From: Actinomycetes bacterium
GTDB lineage: Bacteria; Actinomycetota; Actinomycetes; Streptosporangiales; Streptosporangiaceae
Direction of reading: 5' to 3'
DNA: 64,000 nucleotides
NCBI GenBank assembly: GCA_021793235.1
Contig: JAJYTD010000005.1
Location: 62,001 to 126,000, forward strand
The translations under genes and the position numbers were made by a program. Shown here piece after piece: positions 62,838 through 64,000 of the stretch. A model generated the notes under the pieces. It had not been told where the DNA came from. It saw only the letters and a program-made list of their open reading frames with translations, and did no database searches. Position 1 is the first letter of the stretch. Each line of letters opens with the position of its first letter.

Positions 62838-63833
62838 TCAAAATCCGCTCTCTTCGATCCGGGCGATGGTCGTGCGGGCGAGTTCCTCTGCGCCGGCGAT
62901 GGCCTCCTCTTCGGGGATCGCGTCACTGGCCTGGAAGTCGATGGAGGCGGTGTAGCAGCTCAGCGTGTAGAGGTTGGACATGCGTACGCCCACGCATCCC
63001 CAGGTGAAGTTCCGACTGGTCTCGCTCCAGGACAGCGCCTCATCGCCGAGGTCCTCGACCGCCTTCGGGCCGTGCTCTTGTGCCGCCGCCTCCAGTGCGT
63101 CGGCGGCCTCCTGCTCTCCCTCGCCGCCGGTGTGGTCGTCGCTGCGCACGAGCACCAGCCGGGCCGCGGCCGGAACCGCCGCCGCGTCCGCGGCAGTGCC
63201 CCACCGGCACTCGTGGCCATCCCTCCAGGTCTCCTTGAGGCCGAGCGGCTGGTCCAGCTCGGTCTCGTGCTCGGGCACCAGGCCGTCCAGGGTCGCCGTG
63301 TCGGCAACGGAGCAGTCAGGGGCTGCTCCGTAGTCGCCGCCGCCGACGCCGGTGAGCGCGACGATGGCCCACACTCCGGCGACCAGCAGGACGAGGGCCA
63401 CAGCAGCCAGGGCGAGGATGGCCGCCGTCGCGCATCCGCGGCTCTGCCTCGGGGCGGACTCCACGGGGGTGGTGCTGCCCGGAGCGGGAGGGTTCGCGCC
63501 CGGCGCGGCAAAGGCATACCCCGGGGGCACCGGTGGGCGTGGCTGCGGGGCCGGGTACGGCGGGCGTTCGAACGATCCGGTGGACTGCTGCGGTCGTCCT
63601 TGTCCGTACCACCGCCCCTGGGAGGGGCTTTGCGGTGCTCCCGCCGGTGCCGTGGGCGGAGGTGTTCGGGGCTGGGGCGGCTGCTCCCCGTCCGGCGAAC
63701 GCGGCGGTTCAGCGCTGGACGGTGTGCCGGAGGCGGACTCCGTTCCCCGGGCGGACGGCGGCTCCTGACCAAAGGACCCGCCCTGCGGTCCGGCGGGCCC
63801 TGTCCCCGGGCCGCCGGAAGGTGGCTGGGTCAT
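62838..63833 (-). CDS. Hypothetical membrane protein with proline-rich N-terminus
   Basis: The 331-residue product has about 130 residues of Pro/Gly/Ser-rich cytosolic sequence. A single membrane helix follows (ATAAILALAAVALVLLVAGV), then an outside domain with several cysteines (CSVADTATLDGLVPEHETEL, GHECRWGTAA, WGCVGVRMSNLYTLSCYTAS). This architecture is common among actinobacterial hypothetical proteins; no enzyme motif is visible. ATG 63833 is the natural start. A partial gene on the same strand precedes it. Confidence 0.82.
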   Translation of the reverse strand: MTQPPSGGPGTGPAGPQGGSFGQEPPSARGTESASGTPSSAEPPRSPDGEQPPQPRTPPPTAPAGAPQSPSQGRWYGQGRPQQSTGSFERPPYPAPQPRPPVPPGYAFAAPGANPPAPGSTTPVESAPRQSRGCATAAILALAAVALVLLVAGVWAIVALTGVGGGDYGAAPDCSVADTATLDGLVPEHETELDQPLGLKETWRDGHECRWGTAADAAAVPAAARLVLVRSDDHTGGEGEQEAADALEAAAQEHGPKAVEDLGDEALSWSETSRNFTWGCVGVRMSNLYTLSCYTASIDFQASDAIPEEEAIAGAEELARTTIARIEESGF

Positions 63834-63908
63834 GTACGCCTCCCCGTCCTCACGTATCGCCGCCCGCGCGGGCTACGGTACCGCCCTGTCCCAGCCGCCC
63901 CCGAGCCC

Positions 63909-64000
63909 CTACAGCTCTTCGGCCACCTGCTCGGCCACAGACACCGCACCGTCCCGCGCGGCCTCGTAGGAGAGTCCGTCGCCTCCGGTGTCCTCGTTTC
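63909..64000 (-). CDS. C-terminal end of a gene truncated by the window edge
   Basis: A minus-strand frame enters at 64000 and ends with TAG at 63909, encoding an acidic helical C-terminus (GLSYEAARDGAVSVAEQVAEEL). It is on the same strand as the next gene, 75 bases away. Too little is present to name it. Confidence 0.5.
   Translation of the reverse strand, partial: NEDTGGDGLSYEAARDGAVSVAEQVAEEL

Overview
The window is chromosomal DNA from a high-GC Gram-positive bacterium (Actinomycetota). Most third codon positions are G or C, and GTG starts are common. Actinobacterial families are dense: DUF3145, DUF1707, DUF5998, DUF7455, a Pat-type acetyltransferase fusion, the group 1 sigma factor with a Lys/Ala-rich N-terminus, and the lexA / LysM / nrdR / nrdJ cluster. 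The mix is most reminiscent of Nocardiopsaceae, but that is an inference from gene content. I saw no rRNA, tRNA, CRISPR array, IS element or prophage. This is mainly a core region with a few accessory islands.

Layout. 1-4.2 kb: an ATP-grasp ligase overlapping an inositol-monophosphatase-like gene, three tandem DUF1707 membrane proteins, and DUF3145. 4.4-8.4 kb: a sigma factor, an overlapping 184-residue partner, and a TPR-CHAT caspase-like protease; this is the best candidate for an unusual system. 8.5-16.3 kb: metabolic genes (metallo-beta-lactamase fold hydrolase, enoyl-CoA hydratase, phosphodiesterase-like enzyme, Pat acetyltransferase, PfkB kinase) and a proline-rich micro-ORF. 16.5-25.5 kb: a Lys-rich small protein, a 21-bp perfect palindrome, a RecQ helicase with a phosphoribosyltransferase-like tail, and a complete seven-gene mrpABCDEFG sodium/proton antiporter operon.

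26-39 kb: topoisomerase IV parC and parE convergent around carbonic anhydrase, a TPR protein and a Cds1-like desulfhydrase; then a DUF7455 zinc protein, yaaA, the principal sigma factor and a PAS-GAF-PP2C phosphatase. 39.6-47.8 kb: a three-helix-bundle protein, a large orphan, a tyrosine phosphatase, a sugar-nucleotidyltransferase, a membrane double-AAA ATPase and RNase HII. 47.8-52.2 kb: two overlapping SPFH proteins and a toxin-antitoxin pair with a tandem-repeat operator.

52.3-60.2 kb: the DNA-precursor and SOS block. NrdR (with paired NrdR boxes upstream) precedes nrdJ, a B12-dependent ribonucleotide reductase carrying two LAGLIDADG inteins in active-site loops. A LysM membrane protein and lexA diverge from a region with three LexA boxes. 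60.5-64 kb: a lipoprotein hydrolase, a small HEAGH metallopeptidase divergent from a 59-residue acidic protein, a proline-rich membrane protein, and the end of a gene running off the window.

Starts were chosen from ribosome binding sites and family length. All function calls are from reading the sequence only.
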